From: Deltaproteobacteria bacterium
GTDB taxonomy: Bacteria > Bdellovibrionota > Bdellovibrionia > JABDDW01
Assembly: GCA_013287405.1 (NCBI GenBank)
Contig: JABDDW010000027.1
Location: 1-21,399 of the forward strand
Reading direction: 5' to 3'
DNA: 21,399 nt
Both the position numbers and the translations under genes were made by a program. Under the pieces are notes generated by a model, which saw only the letters and a program-made list of their open reading frames with translations, searched no databases and was not told where the DNA came from. This document shows positions 8,344 through 16,306 of the stretch, piece after piece; position 1 is the stretch's first letter, and the number at the start of each line of letters is the position of its first letter.

Positions 8344-8559
8344 TCAAAAGAAATTTTTATCTACGGGTGAACCAAGCGTCTTGAGTAAGACAGGACGAGC
8401 TTCTACAAGGTGTCCATTTCCGTAAATGACAAGGACTCGATCGTATTTATTGAGTGCCGTGGCAATAAGAGAGACAAGGTGTTCTTCTCGAACCCCACCG
8501 CCCCACGAGGATCTCTCGCTCTGGACAAACCGATTTAAAATCTTGACCAAATACCTCAT
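8344..8559 (-). pseudogene. minus-strand remnant resembling the C-terminus of a TraB/GumN-like protein
   Basis: An open frame of 71 codons that starts right after an in-frame TGA and lacks a ribosome site, yet its sequence looks like real protein: a helix (EEHLVSLIATALNKY), a buried strand and turn (DRVLVIYGNGHLVEA) and a final helix (RPVLLKTLGSPV). The strand-Gly-x-Gly-His turn resembles the C-terminal end of TraB/GumN-type proteins, a tentative match. The upstream part would fall in metK and is missing. The metK promoter lies inside its first codons. I read it as the tail of a gene truncated by a past rearrangement; a small expressed protein is possible but less likely. Confidence 0.4.
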
Positions 8560-8571
8560 TTCTCATAGATT
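8543..8571 (+). promoter_or_regulatory. promoter of metK-ahcY
   Basis: TTGACC (8543-8548, five of six to the -35 consensus) is followed after exactly 17 nt by TAGATT (8566-8571, four of six to the -10). Transcription would begin near 8578, 30 nt before the ATG, with GAGGAG at 8593-8598 as the ribosome site. Confidence 0.6.
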
Positions 8572-8587
8572 TTCGGGATTCTATGAG
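8562..8587. promoter_or_regulatory. palindrome over the metK -10 and start site, candidate operator
   Basis: CTCATAGA (8562-8569) and TCTATGAG (8580-8587) are exact reverse complements separated by 10 nt. The element covers the -10 box and the predicted transcription start, so most of it is not in the mRNA. That favours a protein-binding operator over an RNA hairpin. A SAM/SAH- or methionine-responsive repressor is plausible from the genes controlled, but the regulator is not in the window. Confidence 0.45.
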
Positions 8588-8607
8588 TCAATGAGGAGTT
8601 TCGAAAA

Positions 8608-9768
8608 ATGTTTGGTGCCAAAGATTATTTCTTCACAAGTGAATCCGTTACCGAAGGTCATCCTGATAAGGTCGCTGATCAAATCAGTGATGCTATCTTA
8701 GATGAAATTTTGAAACATGATCCCAAGGCCCGGGTTGCTTGCGAGACTTTGGTCACTACAGGTGTGGCCTTTATTTCAGGGGAAATCACAACAAAGGCCT
8801 ATGTGGACTTTGCTGAAACCGCACGCAAGGTGATAAACAATATTGGCTATAATGATCCCTCCTTGGGATTTGATGGTCAATCCTGCGCTGTTTTGACGAC
8901 AGTGGGACGTCAATCTCCTGATATCGCCATGGGGGTGGATTCAACTGCCGGGAAGGAACAGGGAGCCGGGGATCAAGGCATGATGTTTGGTTACGCGATC
9001 GACGAAACTCCAGAGTTTATGCCTTTGACCATTAGCCTTGCTCATACATTAACTCGGACCCTTGCCACCGTAAGAAAGAGCAACACCCTAAAATATTTGA
9101 GGCCTGATGGAAAAAGCCAGGTCACCATCGAATACAAAGATGGCAAGCCCTTGAGGGCAGACGCCATAGTCCTCTCAACTCAACATCGCCCCGATGTAAC
9201 CCTCGAGCAAATTCGAGAGGACGTTATTGAAAAAGTTATTAAAAAAGTTATTCCGGCTCAGCTTATTGATGGCAAAACAAAAATTTATGTTAATCCTACG
9301 GGTCGATTTGTTGTCGGCGGACCTCAAGGGGACGCAGGTCTTACGGGACGCAAGATCATCGTTGATACTTATGGTGGCCATGGCGGTCATGGCGGCGGGG
9401 CTTTCTCCGGAAAAGATCCTTCGAAGGTAGATCGCTCGGCATGTTATGCCGCTCGCCATATTGCTAAAAATGTAGTGGCCAGCGGAGTTGCCACCCGATG
9501 TATGGTTCAAGTGGCCTACGCAATTGGCATCGCCCAGCCTATGAGTCTGATGGTCAATACTTTTGGAACTGAGAAGGTTTCTTCAGAGAAAATCAATAAG
9601 GCGGTTCGCGATCTTTGGGATCTGAGGCCGGCTTCGATTGTCGAATATTATGATTTGCTCAAACCTCGTTATTTACCAACTGCGGCCTATGGTCACTTTG
9701 GTCGTCAGGAAGAAAGTTTCACGTGGGAAAGAACCGAGCGCGTCGAAGCTCTCAAAAAACTATTATAA
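8608..9768 (+). CDS. metK: S-adenosylmethionine synthetase
   Basis: A 386-aa enzyme that makes S-adenosylmethionine from methionine and ATP. Signatures: [20 protein letters not shown] (~11-30), [12 protein letters not shown] (119-130), the phosphate-binding DTYGG (253-257) and the [17 protein letters not shown] loop (~261-277). The flexible part of the loop reads GGHGGHGGG, an accepted variant of the more common GG-x-x-x-HGGG. Length is normal. The start is fixed by GAGGAG nine bases upstream of the ATG and by the conserved N-terminus. It is followed 23 nt later by ahcY, so synthesis of the methyl donor and removal of its inhibitory by-product are co-transcribed. Confidence 0.97.
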   Translation: MFGAKDYFFTSESVTEGHPDKVADQISDAILDEILKHDPKARVACETLVTTGVAFISGEITTKAYVDFAETARKVINNIGYNDPSLGFDGQSCAVLTTVGRQSPDIAMGVDSTAGKEQGAGDQGMMFGYAIDETPEFMPLTISLAHTLTRTLATVRKSNTLKYLRPDGKSQVTIEYKDGKPLRADAIVLSTQHRPDVTLEQIREDVIEKVIKKVIPAQLIDGKTKIYVNPTGRFVVGGPQGDAGLTGRKIIVDTYGGHGGHGGGAFSGKDPSKVDRSACYAARHIAKNVVASGVATRCMVQVAYAIGIAQPMSLMVNTFGTEKVSSEKINKAVRDLWDLRPASIVEYYDLLKPRYLPTAAYGHFGRQEESFTWERTERVEALKKLL

Positions 9769-9791
9769 AAAATCAACAGGAGAAAAAACCC

Positions 9792-11051
9792 ATGGCGGAT
9801 AAGTTCAAGATTAAAGATATTTCTTTGGCCGAAAAGGGCCGCCTCGATATTCAGTGGGCAGAAAGCCGGATGCCTGTTCTTATGGAGTTTCGTCGTGAAT
9901 ACGGAAAAACCAAGCCTCTTAAAGGTCAGCGGATCGCTGGATGTCTTCATGTTACAAAAGAGACAGCAGTTCTTATCGAAACTCTTGCAGCTGCGGGAGC
10001 TGAAATTAGCTGGTGGGGATGCAATCCTCTTTCCACAAACGACGCCGTAGCTGCGGCTTTGGCTAAAGCCGGGACGAGCATTTACGCTTGGCACGGAATG
10101 AACCGCGAAGAATTCTACTGGTGCATCGAAAAGACTTTGGAGTTTAAGCCCACGTTGACCCTAGACGATGGCGCCGATCTTATTATGACCGTGCATACGA
10201 AGAAGAAAGAATATTTGACGGACGTCGTTGGAGGCACTGAAGAGACAACCACTGGAGTGCACCGACTTAGAGCCATGGCCCATGAGGGAGCCCTAAAGTA
10301 TCCCGTGATTGCCATAAACGACGCAGAAACAAAATGGGACTTTGATAACGTTTACGGGACGGGGCAATCCAGCTGGGACGGGGTCATTCGTGCCACAAGT
10401 GTTTTGATTGCGGGTAAAACATTTGTCTCCGCCGGTTATGGACATTGCGGAAAAGGGTGCTCTGAACGAGCCAAAGGAATGGGAGCTAATGTCATTGTGA
10501 CTGAAGTGAAACCCACTGCGGCCCTAAAAGCGACTCTGGATGGCCACCGAGTTATGAAAATGGATGAAGCCGCACAGTACGGAGATATTTTTATTACGGC
10601 AACCGGAATGAAGGACGTGCTTGTGAAACGGCATTTTGAAGTTATGAAAGACGGTGCTGTCATCTGCAACACAGGGCACTATGACTGCGAAATTAATATT
10701 CCTGACCTTGAATCGTTAGCTGAAAGCAAACGCACTATTCGGGCTAACTGCGAAGAATACACGCTGAAAAATGGAAGGAGGGTTTATCTTTTGGCACAAG
10801 GTCGCCTCGTCAATTTGGCTGCAGCCGAAGGACATCCCAGCGAAGTTATGGACATGAGTTTTGCTAATCAGTTTCTTGGAATGGTCAAACTGGCTAAGGA
10901 TGGTAAATCCATGCCTCCTGGTGTTCACGATATTGACCCCGCCCAAGATCAAATGTTGGCCCTCACAAAACTGAGAACCCAAGGCTACTCGATTGATAAG
11001 TTGACTCCAGAGCAAGTTCGGTACGCCGATGCGTATCTTGAGGGAACTTGA
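9792..11051 (+). CDS. ahcY: adenosylhomocysteinase, short form
   Basis: A 419-aa NAD-dependent enzyme that cleaves S-adenosylhomocysteine to homocysteine and adenosine. The ATG at 9792 has AGGAG at 9778-9782; longer in-frame starts would overlap metK and are rejected. Motifs: CLHVTKETAVLIETLAAAGA (~51-70), WWGCNPLSTNDAV (~74-86), DDGADL (~125-130), TEETTTGVHRL (~149-159), the NAD loop GYGHCGKG (215-222), and HPSEVMDMSFANQ near the C-terminus. It ends LTPEQVRYADAYLEGT without the PDHYRY tail of the eukaryotic/E. coli-relative long form, matching the archaeal and Thermotoga-like short group. The position after the ribose-binding Glu is Lys (TEVKP) where Asp is common, a minor oddity. Confidence 0.95.
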   Translation: MADKFKIKDISLAEKGRLDIQWAESRMPVLMEFRREYGKTKPLKGQRIAGCLHVTKETAVLIETLAAAGAEISWWGCNPLSTNDAVAAALAKAGTSIYAWHGMNREEFYWCIEKTLEFKPTLTLDDGADLIMTVHTKKKEYLTDVVGGTEETTTGVHRLRAMAHEGALKYPVIAINDAETKWDFDNVYGTGQSSWDGVIRATSVLIAGKTFVSAGYGHCGKGCSERAKGMGANVIVTEVKPTAALKATLDGHRVMKMDEAAQYGDIFITATGMKDVLVKRHFEVMKDGAVICNTGHYDCEINIPDLESLAESKRTIRANCEEYTLKNGRRVYLLAQGRLVNLAAAEGHPSEVMDMSFANQFLGMVKLAKDGKSMPPGVHDIDPAQDQMLALTKLRTQGYSIDKLTPEQVRYADAYLEGT

Positions 11052-11139
11052 TCGGGCAGGTTTAACAAGCTCGTTTTTCAATCAGAAAAAGTATTTTTTT
11101 GAGTCGAAATTTGGGATGATATTTTTGCTCATTTTCCCA

Positions 11140-11168
11140 TTGACGCTCCAACCCTCGCGGGATATCGT
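11140..11168 (+). promoter_or_regulatory. promoter of the small lipoprotein pair
   Basis: TTGACG (11140-11145, five of six) and TATCGT (11163-11168, four of six) are separated by 17 nt. The transcript would start near 11175, about 55 nt before the first lipoprotein gene. The 178-nt gap after ahcY contains no clear terminator hairpin. Confidence 0.5.
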
Positions 11169-11229
11169 TTTCTCTTACTTTCACAAGTATATGGGACTAA
11201 ACAATTTAACTTTAGAAAAGGGATGGAAG

Positions 11230-11613
11230 ATGAAGACGAAGGTAATGACCTTGGGCTTATTTCTCCTGGGGATGGTGGGTTGTACGTCATACCCCATAGC
11301 TCAGAACGTAAAAATGGTTTCTTTTGACGATAACGTCGGTAAAGGAACGTCCGTGGGTCCAGTCAGGGGAGAGGACTGCATTTGGTCCATTTTTGGTTAT
11401 AAAATGGGTGGACTCCCCACATTAGACAAAGCCATGGCTAATGCTCGAACTCAATCGGGCGGTGGTATCACTGACGCTTTCAAATCTTCGAAGGACACCT
11501 TGAACGGAAACACACTTCGCTACATCAATAATGTGAGCACAGAAAATGATGGGTTCAATGCTGTCGTTGTAGGCAAACAATGTCTTGTCGTGAAAGGAAA
11601 CGGATACAAATGA
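11230..11613 (+). CDS. small lipoprotein, possibly TRL-like
   Basis: A 127-aa protein. The ATG at 11230 gives a clean lipoprotein signal: MKTKVMTLGLFLLGMVGC, with the lipobox LGMVGC and lipidated Cys18. The residue after it is Thr, which does not signal inner-membrane retention in the E. coli rule. A longer in-frame start at 11029 would fall inside ahcY and is rejected. The mature part has VGPVRGEDCIWSIFGYKMGG, then LDKAMANARTQSGGG and a final strand with a conserved-looking Cys (VVVGKQCLVVKG). The G-x-x-C pattern followed by a Gly-rich helix resembles TRL-like small lipoproteins; this is a tentative family call. It overlaps the next gene by ATGA. Confidence 0.65.
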   Translation: MKTKVMTLGLFLLGMVGCTSYPIAQNVKMVSFDDNVGKGTSVGPVRGEDCIWSIFGYKMGGLPTLDKAMANARTQSGGGITDAFKSSKDTLNGNTLRYINNVSTENDGFNAVVVGKQCLVVKGNGYK

Positions 11614-11933
11614 AAAATTTAAAGATTATCTTATCTGCTGGAGCTCTTATTTTAAATGGTTGTGCAACGACAACTCCGCTCCTTTCCGTGCCTGCTGTGT
11701 CCATGACCAACCCCAGCTTCCCACCAGATTATAAACCGACAAATTTGGGGGCCGTTAATTCTAAATATTGTTATGGTGAAGAAGCTTCAACCAAACACGG
11801 CGACACAGTCGGCCTTCTTGATGAAGTGACGATGAAAGCTCAGAAGGAAAAGAATGCCACTTTCATCAGTGACGCTCATTATTCATACGAAGGCGCTTCA
11901 TGCATTGTTCTTGAAGGGACTGCAATGAGATGA
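11610..11933 (+). CDS. second small lipoprotein of the pair
   Basis: A 107-aa protein starting in the 4-nt ATGA overlap with the previous gene, which suggests translational coupling. The lipobox is ALILNGC with lipidated Cys18. The mature part has a Cys in NSKYCYGEE, a helix (GLLDEVTMKAQKEKNA) and a terminal strand with a Cys (GASCIVLEGTA) that parallels the KQCLVVKG end of its neighbour. The two are probably distant paralogues with the same two-cysteine plan. Function is unknown. A strong terminator follows 27 nt after the stop. Confidence 0.65.
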   Translation: MKNLKIILSAGALILNGCATTTPLLSVPAVSMTNPSFPPDYKPTNLGAVNSKYCYGEEASTKHGDTVGLLDEVTMKAQKEKNATFISDAHYSYEGASCIVLEGTAMR

Positions 11934-11959
11934 TTTCTTCCGTACTCATGTTTTTTAAG

Positions 11960-11988
11960 ACCCCTATCTTGAGATAGGGGTTTTTTTT
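11960..11988 (+). terminator. strong intrinsic terminator after the lipoprotein pair
   Basis: CCCCTATC (11961-11968) and GATAGGGG (11973-11980) pair perfectly around a TTGA loop and are followed directly by eight T residues (11981-11988). An A at 11960 can extend the stem. This is a textbook Rho-independent terminator and ends the lipoprotein operon. Confidence 0.93.
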
Positions 11989-12029
11989 GGTTAAGACTTG
12001 TCCTCCTTGACATCCAAAACTCCTGTATT

Positions 12030-12049
12030 GCAACGTATAGCAACATATG
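12030..12049. repeat. tandem 10-nt repeat over the start of the ribbon-helix-helix gene
   Basis: GCAACGTATA (12030-12039) is followed directly by GCAACATATG (12040-12049), eight of ten identical. The second unit contains the ATG of the downstream gene. Ribbon-helix-helix proteins often bind tandem short repeats in their own promoter, so this may be an autoregulatory operator. TATAGC at 12036-12041 could act as a -10 box, although no -35 stands at the right distance; TTGACA at 12007-12012 is 23 nt away. Confidence 0.35.
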
Positions 12050-12256
12050 GTAGCAAATTCTTCTGTGGCGAATAAGAAAATAACAACGACGGTTTACATC
12101 ACTGAGGAGCAGAATCTCTTGCTCAAAGAACTTAATCGCAGAACAAAGGTTCCTGTGGCGGAGTTCATTCGAGAAGGCATTGATTTAGTTTTAGAAAAGA
12201 ATAAATCCCGGTTGCCTGGACAAATGGAATTTGTTGGAGAGGCAAAAAAGCCTTGA
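12047..12256 (+). CDS. ribbon-helix-helix (CopG/Arc-like) protein
   Basis: A 69-aa protein with one DNA-binding domain: strand [20 protein letters not shown] (~10-29), then [20 protein letters not shown] (~31-50), a classic beta-alpha-alpha ribbon-helix-helix in which Thr12-Val16 would insert in the major groove. A short basic tail follows. No ribosome site precedes the ATG at 12047 or an in-frame GTG at 12065, so translation may be leaderless. The stop overlaps the lepA TTG start (TTGA), so the two genes are translationally coupled. It looks like a solitary regulator; no toxin gene follows, which argues against a toxin-antitoxin pair. Confidence 0.75.
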   Translation: MVANSSVANKKITTTVYITEEQNLLLKELNRRTKVPVAEFIREGIDLVLEKNKSRLPGQMEFVGEAKKP

Positions 12257-14076
12257 ACAACACTGGCGGCGAACTTACGCCTCTCGATCATATTAGAAAT
12301 TTTTCAATTATTGCCCATATCGATCATGGCAAGAGCACTCTTGCCGATCGCCTTCTAGAAGAAACCGGCGCCCTTAGCCAACGGGAACTTAAAGACCAAT
12401 TTCTGGACAACATGGAACTGGAACGGGAACGGGGCATCACCATTAAGGCGCAAACCGTGCGACTTGATTTTAAATCTAAGGATGGAAAGACTTACCAACT
12501 CAATCTTATCGATACTCCTGGGCACGTTGATTTTAGTTACGAAGTTTCAAGATCATTGGCCGCAAGTGAAGGAGCCATTCTCGTCGTCGATGCTTCACAA
12601 GGTGTGGAGGCCCAAACCTTAGCTAATGTCTATATGGCCATTGATAATAATCTTGAGATCATTCCCGTCCTCAATAAAATTGATTTACCGGCAGCGGATC
12701 CCGAGAGTGTGCGAAGTCAAATTGAGGACACCATCGGAATAGATGCCAGCGAGGCTATCCTAGCTAGTGCTAAAGAAAAAATCGGTATTGCTGAAATTTT
12801 GGAGGCCGTTGTTCAGAAAGTCCCTCCTCCAAAAACTGATAAGGCAGGCGTTCTTCGAGCTCTCATATTTGACAGCTGGTTTGATCCCTACCAGGGAGTG
12901 GTCATTTTAGTGAGGGTTGTCGACGGCAAAGTAACACCGGGAGCAAAAATTCGTCTTATGGCCGTGGGTAAAGATTTTGAAGTTCTTAAAGTCGGAGCTT
13001 TTGCCCCGTTTGCGCGAGAAATGCCCGAGCTCAATCCCGGAGAGGTGGGCTTTATCATTGCTAATATCAAAGACGTCCATGACACCAAAATCGGTGACAC
13101 GGTGACCGATGCAAAGAAGCCCACAACCCAAGCTCTAAAAGGTTTTAAGGTTGTAACACCGATGGTGTTCAGTGGGATTTTCCCGGTGGACGGGCCCGAT
13201 TATGAGAACTTAAGGGATGCCTTAGATAAATTGACTCTTAATGACTCAAGTTTTACCTATGAACCAGAAACAAGTCTTGCTTTGGGGTTTGGCTTTCGCT
13301 GCGGGTTTTTGGGGCTCCTCCACATGGAAATCATCCAAGAACGCCTCGAACGTGAATACAAACTCAATCTTATTACAACCGCACCGAGCGTTGTTTACCG
13401 CGTGACAAAGACAAATGGTGAAGTTTTGGAATTAGAAAACCCAGCCCTTCTTCCACCTACAACCAGTATTTTGAAAATGGAAGAACCTATAATTCAAGCC
13501 ACGATACATTGCCCCACGGAATTTATCGGTGGAATCTTGAAGCTTTGCGAAGAAAAGCGAGGCGTGCAAAAAAAATTAGAATACGTTACGTCAATTAAAG
13601 CGATAATTATCTATGAGCTTCCACTTAATGAAGTAGTTCTTGATTTTTACGATAAGCTTAAAAGTATTTCTAAAGGTTATGCCTCCCTGGATTACGAATT
13701 CTTGGAGTTTCGAGAAAGTCAGCTTGTCAAAGTGGACATCCTTATCAATGGCGACCAAGTGGATGCCCTTTCTCTTATCGTTCATGAGAGTAAGGCGTAT
13801 AATCGAGGTCGAAAGCTCACGGAGAAGTTAAAGGAGTTACTCAGTCGACAACAGTTTCAGGTCGCTATTCAGGCCGCTATTGGGGCAAAAATCATCGCCC
13901 GAGAGACTCTTGGCGCGCTGCGAAAAGACGTCACTGCGAAATGTTATGGCGGAGATATCAGTCGTAAGCGTAAACTCTTAGAGAAACAGAAAGAGGGAAA
14001 AAAGCGGATGAAACAGGTGGGTAGCGTCGAAATCCCCCAAGAAGCTTTTTTAGCCATATTGAAAGTGGAGGAATAA
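12253..14076 (+). CDS. lepA: elongation factor 4 (LepA)
   Basis: A 607-aa translational GTPase that acts on stalled or mispositioned ribosomes. The likely start is TTG at 12253, inside the TTGA overlap with the upstream stop, with GGAGAGG at 12236-12242; no ATG lies before the conserved [22 protein letters not shown]-motifs: AHIDHGKST (21-29), [17 protein letters not shown] and SAKEKIG, where Lys replaces the common Thr-Gly but is compatible. Domains II-V and the LepA-specific C-terminus are complete ([20 protein letters not shown], then [10 protein letters not shown]). Downstream are two signal peptidases, an association (lepA-lepB) known from E. coli. Confidence 0.97.
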   Translation: MNNTGGELTPLDHIRNFSIIAHIDHGKSTLADRLLEETGALSQRELKDQFLDNMELERERGITIKAQTVRLDFKSKDGKTYQLNLIDTPGHVDFSYEVSRSLAASEGAILVVDASQGVEAQTLANVYMAIDNNLEIIPVLNKIDLPAADPESVRSQIEDTIGIDASEAILASAKEKIGIAEILEAVVQKVPPPKTDKAGVLRALIFDSWFDPYQGVVILVRVVDGKVTPGAKIRLMAVGKDFEVLKVGAFAPFAREMPELNPGEVGFIIANIKDVHDTKIGDTVTDAKKPTTQALKGFKVVTPMVFSGIFPVDGPDYENLRDALDKLTLNDSSFTYEPETSLALGFGFRCGFLGLLHMEIIQERLEREYKLNLITTAPSVVYRVTKTNGEVLELENPALLPPTTSILKMEEPIIQATIHCPTEFIGGILKLCEEKRGVQKKLEYVTSIKAIIIYELPLNEVVLDFYDKLKSISKGYASLDYEFLEFRESQLVKVDILINGDQVDALSLIVHESKAYNRGRKLTEKLKELLSRQQFQVAIQAAIGAKIIARETLGALRKDVTAKCYGGDISRKRKLLEKQKEGKKRMKQVGSVEIPQEAFLAILKVEE

Positions 14077-14822
14077 TGTCAGCGAAGAAAAACACCGGAG
14101 ATAAAAGGGGGACCTGGAGTAGTGGAATGGGGTCCTTGGTCCTCGCCGTGCTTGTGGCTCTGGCGATTCGTTGGGCTCTGATCGAGGCCTATGTCATACC
14201 GTCGGGAAGTATGCTCCCTTCGTTGCTTATTCAGGACCATATTTTTGTAAATAAACTCATTTACGGAGTGAGAATTCCATTTTCAAAGGAGTGGCTCCTC
14301 AAATTTCGTTTGCCGGAAAAAGGTGAGGTGATCGTTTTTAAATACCCCGAAGACGAGAGCACATTTTTTATTAAACGAGTTATTGGGACTCCCGGAGATC
14401 GGGTTTCATGGGACGGGACGCAGCTCACGATTAACGGCGAAAAAGTCGCCACTCAACCCAATCCAGAGAAAGACTTTTTCATGTCTATTTTGAATGATGA
14501 AGAGATGTCTGGTGGCAAAGAATCCTACGAAATTTTAGAAGAGAATCTCAATTCTCACAAGCATCCGACTCTTATAAAAAAAGAAGCCATGCACGTCCAA
14601 TGGGATAATCAAGAAGTTCCAAAGGATTCTCTTTTTGTAATGGGCGATAATCGCGACAATTCAAATGACAGCCGATACTGGGGTTATGTCCCCGTAAATA
14701 ATATCTTAGGGCGAGCCATGTTCGTGTGGTTGAGTTGTGACTCAACCCTTCCGGGACCTCTTAGTTTTGTTTGCAACCCTCTTTCCATCCGATTTAAGCG
14801 ATTCTTTCACCAAGTTAAATAA
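14076..14822 (+). CDS. lepB: type I signal peptidase, first of two
   Basis: A 248-aa inner-membrane protease that removes signal peptides from exported proteins. One membrane segment (~19-38) is followed by the catalytic Ser45 in IPSGSMLPSL, the general-base Lys100 in FFIKRVIGTPGD, and box E GDNRDNSNDSRYWGYVP. The start ATG shares one base with the lepA stop, with GGAGGA just upstream. The region between Lys100 and box E has a ~40-residue variable insert rich in Glu, Lys and Asn. The C-terminal tail has two cysteines. The second signal peptidase begins 6 nt after its stop. Confidence 0.94.
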   Translation: MSAKKNTGDKRGTWSSGMGSLVLAVLVALAIRWALIEAYVIPSGSMLPSLLIQDHIFVNKLIYGVRIPFSKEWLLKFRLPEKGEVIVFKYPEDESTFFIKRVIGTPGDRVSWDGTQLTINGEKVATQPNPEKDFFMSILNDEEMSGGKESYEILEENLNSHKHPTLIKKEAMHVQWDNQEVPKDSLFVMGDNRDNSNDSRYWGYVPVNNILGRAMFVWLSCDSTLPGPLSFVCNPLSIRFKRFFHQVK

Positions 14823-14828
14823 AAAGAC

Positions 14829-15533
14829 GTGGCGAAGAGTAAGAGAAACGTCTTTCGGGAATACGTTGAGAGCTTCGTGGTGGCGGTAGTCATTGCCCTC
14901 GTCTTACGAACTTTCGTTATAGCGGCCTATAAAATTCCAACGGGAAGCATGATTCCTACTCTAAAAATTGGGGACTGCCTCTTTGCCTTGAAGCTTCCTT
15001 ATGGGTTTCATTTGCCCTTTAGCCACTTGATCCTTTTTGGGCCACAGTCTCCGGATCGCGGAGATGTGGTGGTTTTTAAATATCCTGAGGATCCAAACAT
15101 TTCTTTTGTAAAAAGAGTTATTGCTTTGCCTGGGGACAAAGTTGAAATCCGACAAAAAAGGGTTTTTATAAATGACAAGATTTTGAGGTACGAGCCCGTA
15201 TCAGCAGAAGACGACCAAACCAAAGATATTCCAATGAGAGAGCTCTATATTGTCCAAAGAGAGACCATCGGATCCCATCAACATTATGTCATGTTCAGGC
15301 GGGGAGAGGACGACGATTCGTACGGACCTTTAGTCGTCCCCGAGAAGAAACTTTTTGTATTAGGCGACAATCGGGATTCGTCTGACGATAGCCGCTCTTG
15401 GGGGCTGGTGCCCTTTGAGAACCTAGAAGGCCGGGCGACTTTAATCTGGTGCTCGTTAGACTGGGAAAAGCGTGGGCGTAAACTTGGCCTTCCCTCTTTA
15501 CGGGGGGAGCGGCTCTTTACATTAATTCAATAG
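14829..15533 (+). CDS. lepB: type I signal peptidase, second of two
   Basis: A 234-aa paralogue of the preceding gene, starting with GTG and a weak upstream ribosome site, so it may depend on translation of its neighbour. Membrane segment ~14-33, catalytic Ser40 in IPTGSMIPTL, Lys95 in SFVKRVIALPGD and box E GDNRDSSDDSRSWGLVP are all intact, so both copies should be active. The variable region and tail differ strongly from the first copy, which suggests different substrate sets rather than a recent duplication. The stop overlaps the convergent gene by 7 nt. Confidence 0.94.
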   Translation: MAKSKRNVFREYVESFVVAVVIALVLRTFVIAAYKIPTGSMIPTLKIGDCLFALKLPYGFHLPFSHLILFGPQSPDRGDVVVFKYPEDPNISFVKRVIALPGDKVEIRQKRVFINDKILRYEPVSAEDDQTKDIPMRELYIVQRETIGSHQHYVMFRRGEDDDSYGPLVVPEKKLFVLGDNRDSSDDSRSWGLVPFENLEGRATLIWCSLDWEKRGRKLGLPSLRGERLFTLIQ

Positions 15534-16114
15534 GTTTCGTCTTTTGACTTAGGATTATGAGTTTGAAGTGGATAACCCCCCAAATAAATTTCCATGAGTC
15601 TTTCGAAAAAGAGAATTGAAGAATTCGCTCTAAGATCGAGACCCTTTATAGTTATAGATTGCTGGTGGGTGGTCATGGTCGCTAAAGCACCGGTTTTTTG
15701 AAAAGCTTCTTGGATAAGGGGAATTTCCACTCTTTCAAGCATAATCACCCAGTTGACATCGTTAAGAGAAATATCTAAGGAGGTCCCCGTCAGCGTTATT
15801 GAACTTTGAAATGGACTGGCTTTACCAAAATAGGTCTTTTTGTAGCCGTTTCCACTCCACAAAAGTTGGCTAAAAGTTGGGGCATTCTTGATTAAGAAGT
15901 CTACATCCACTTCTCTCGCCCTCAACCCTTGAAGAACTTGAGTTAATTCCGTTCGTAAATAAGATTTGCCCCTCTTACCAGGGCTCTTTGCTAACACCTG
16001 TCTGCAAATCTGGGCCTCGCCTTGAGGAGCGCCTGAACCCTGGATCGTAGCTGCGTACGAAGAAAAGTTAAAGCATATGACCAAACCTGAAATCAGTATT
16101 AGAATTCTATGCAT
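15527..16114 (-). CDS. secreted protein of unknown function, single mature cysteine
   Basis: A 195-aa protein. I chose ATG at 16114, where AAGG lies eight bases upstream; a GTG two codons earlier has no room for a ribosome site. The signal peptide is clear (MHRILILISGLVICF, cleavage near SSYA). The mature chain has one cysteine, Cys37 in AQICRQVLAK, about 15 residues after cleavage. The rest has a mixed strand/helix pattern (FQSSITLTGTSLDISLNDVN, WVIMLERVEIPLIQEAF) and ends in a polar DETY. I recognise no family. Its 3' end overlaps the second lepB by 7 nt on the opposite strand. Confidence 0.65.
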   Translation of the reverse strand: MHRILILISGLVICFNFSSYAATIQGSGAPQGEAQICRQVLAKSPGKRGKSYLRTELTQVLQGLRAREVDVDFLIKNAPTFSQLLWSGNGYKKTYFGKASPFQSSITLTGTSLDISLNDVNWVIMLERVEIPLIQEAFQKTGALATMTTHQQSITIKGLDLRANSSILFFERLMEIYLGGYPLQTHNPKSKDETY

Positions 16115-16120
16115 CCTCAC

Positions 16121-16306
16121 CGCCTTGAACGGCCAATTTGCAATATTTGATCCTAGGTTTGATCTAGTTACGACTATTTAGATGAGCGCTTATTCGAGCC
16201 CATTGTGGAGATTTATAAAACTTACATTTAAGATTTTCTTTTTTATCGATGAAGCAGTGGCTGATGATCGCCAATATCGTAAGTGAAATGAATCTGGTCA
16301 GAAATC
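16121..16306. other. intergenic region between two minus-strand secreted-protein genes
   Basis: An AT-rich 186-nt gap. On the minus strand a near-repeat TAGATCAAA / TAGGATCAAA (around 16143-16165) lies upstream of the 195-aa gene and could be a binding site. No convincing promoter or terminator hairpin was found. Confidence 0.3.

Larger units (their letters stand above)
8173..8607. other. 435-nt region without an intact gene
   Basis: Between the C39-like gene and metK. Nt 8173-8343 show nothing recognisable apart from a 4-bp GCCC-GAAA-GGGC tetraloop hairpin (8268-8279), too weak to call a terminator. Nt 8344-8559 hold a minus-strand ORF remnant, and 8543-8587 the probable metK promoter and palindrome; these are listed separately. 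I did not find a SAM or SAH riboswitch that I could support. Confidence 0.6.

Noticed and set aside
8173..8607. SAM or SAH riboswitch upstream of metK-ahcY
   Set aside because: No recognisable riboswitch core was found, and the best promoter starts transcription only about 30 nt before metK, leaving no room.
9175..9510. 111-codon minus-strand open frame inside metK
   Set aside because: Fully antisense to a conserved gene with no independent support; typical shadow frame.
11029..11229. Long N-terminal extension of the first lipoprotein
   Set aside because: It would begin inside ahcY and run through a good promoter; the ATG at 11230 gives a perfect lipoprotein signal peptide.
12047..12256. 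Ribbon-helix-helix protein as an antitoxin
   Set aside because: The next gene is lepA, a housekeeping GTPase, and no toxin-like ORF is adjacent on either side.
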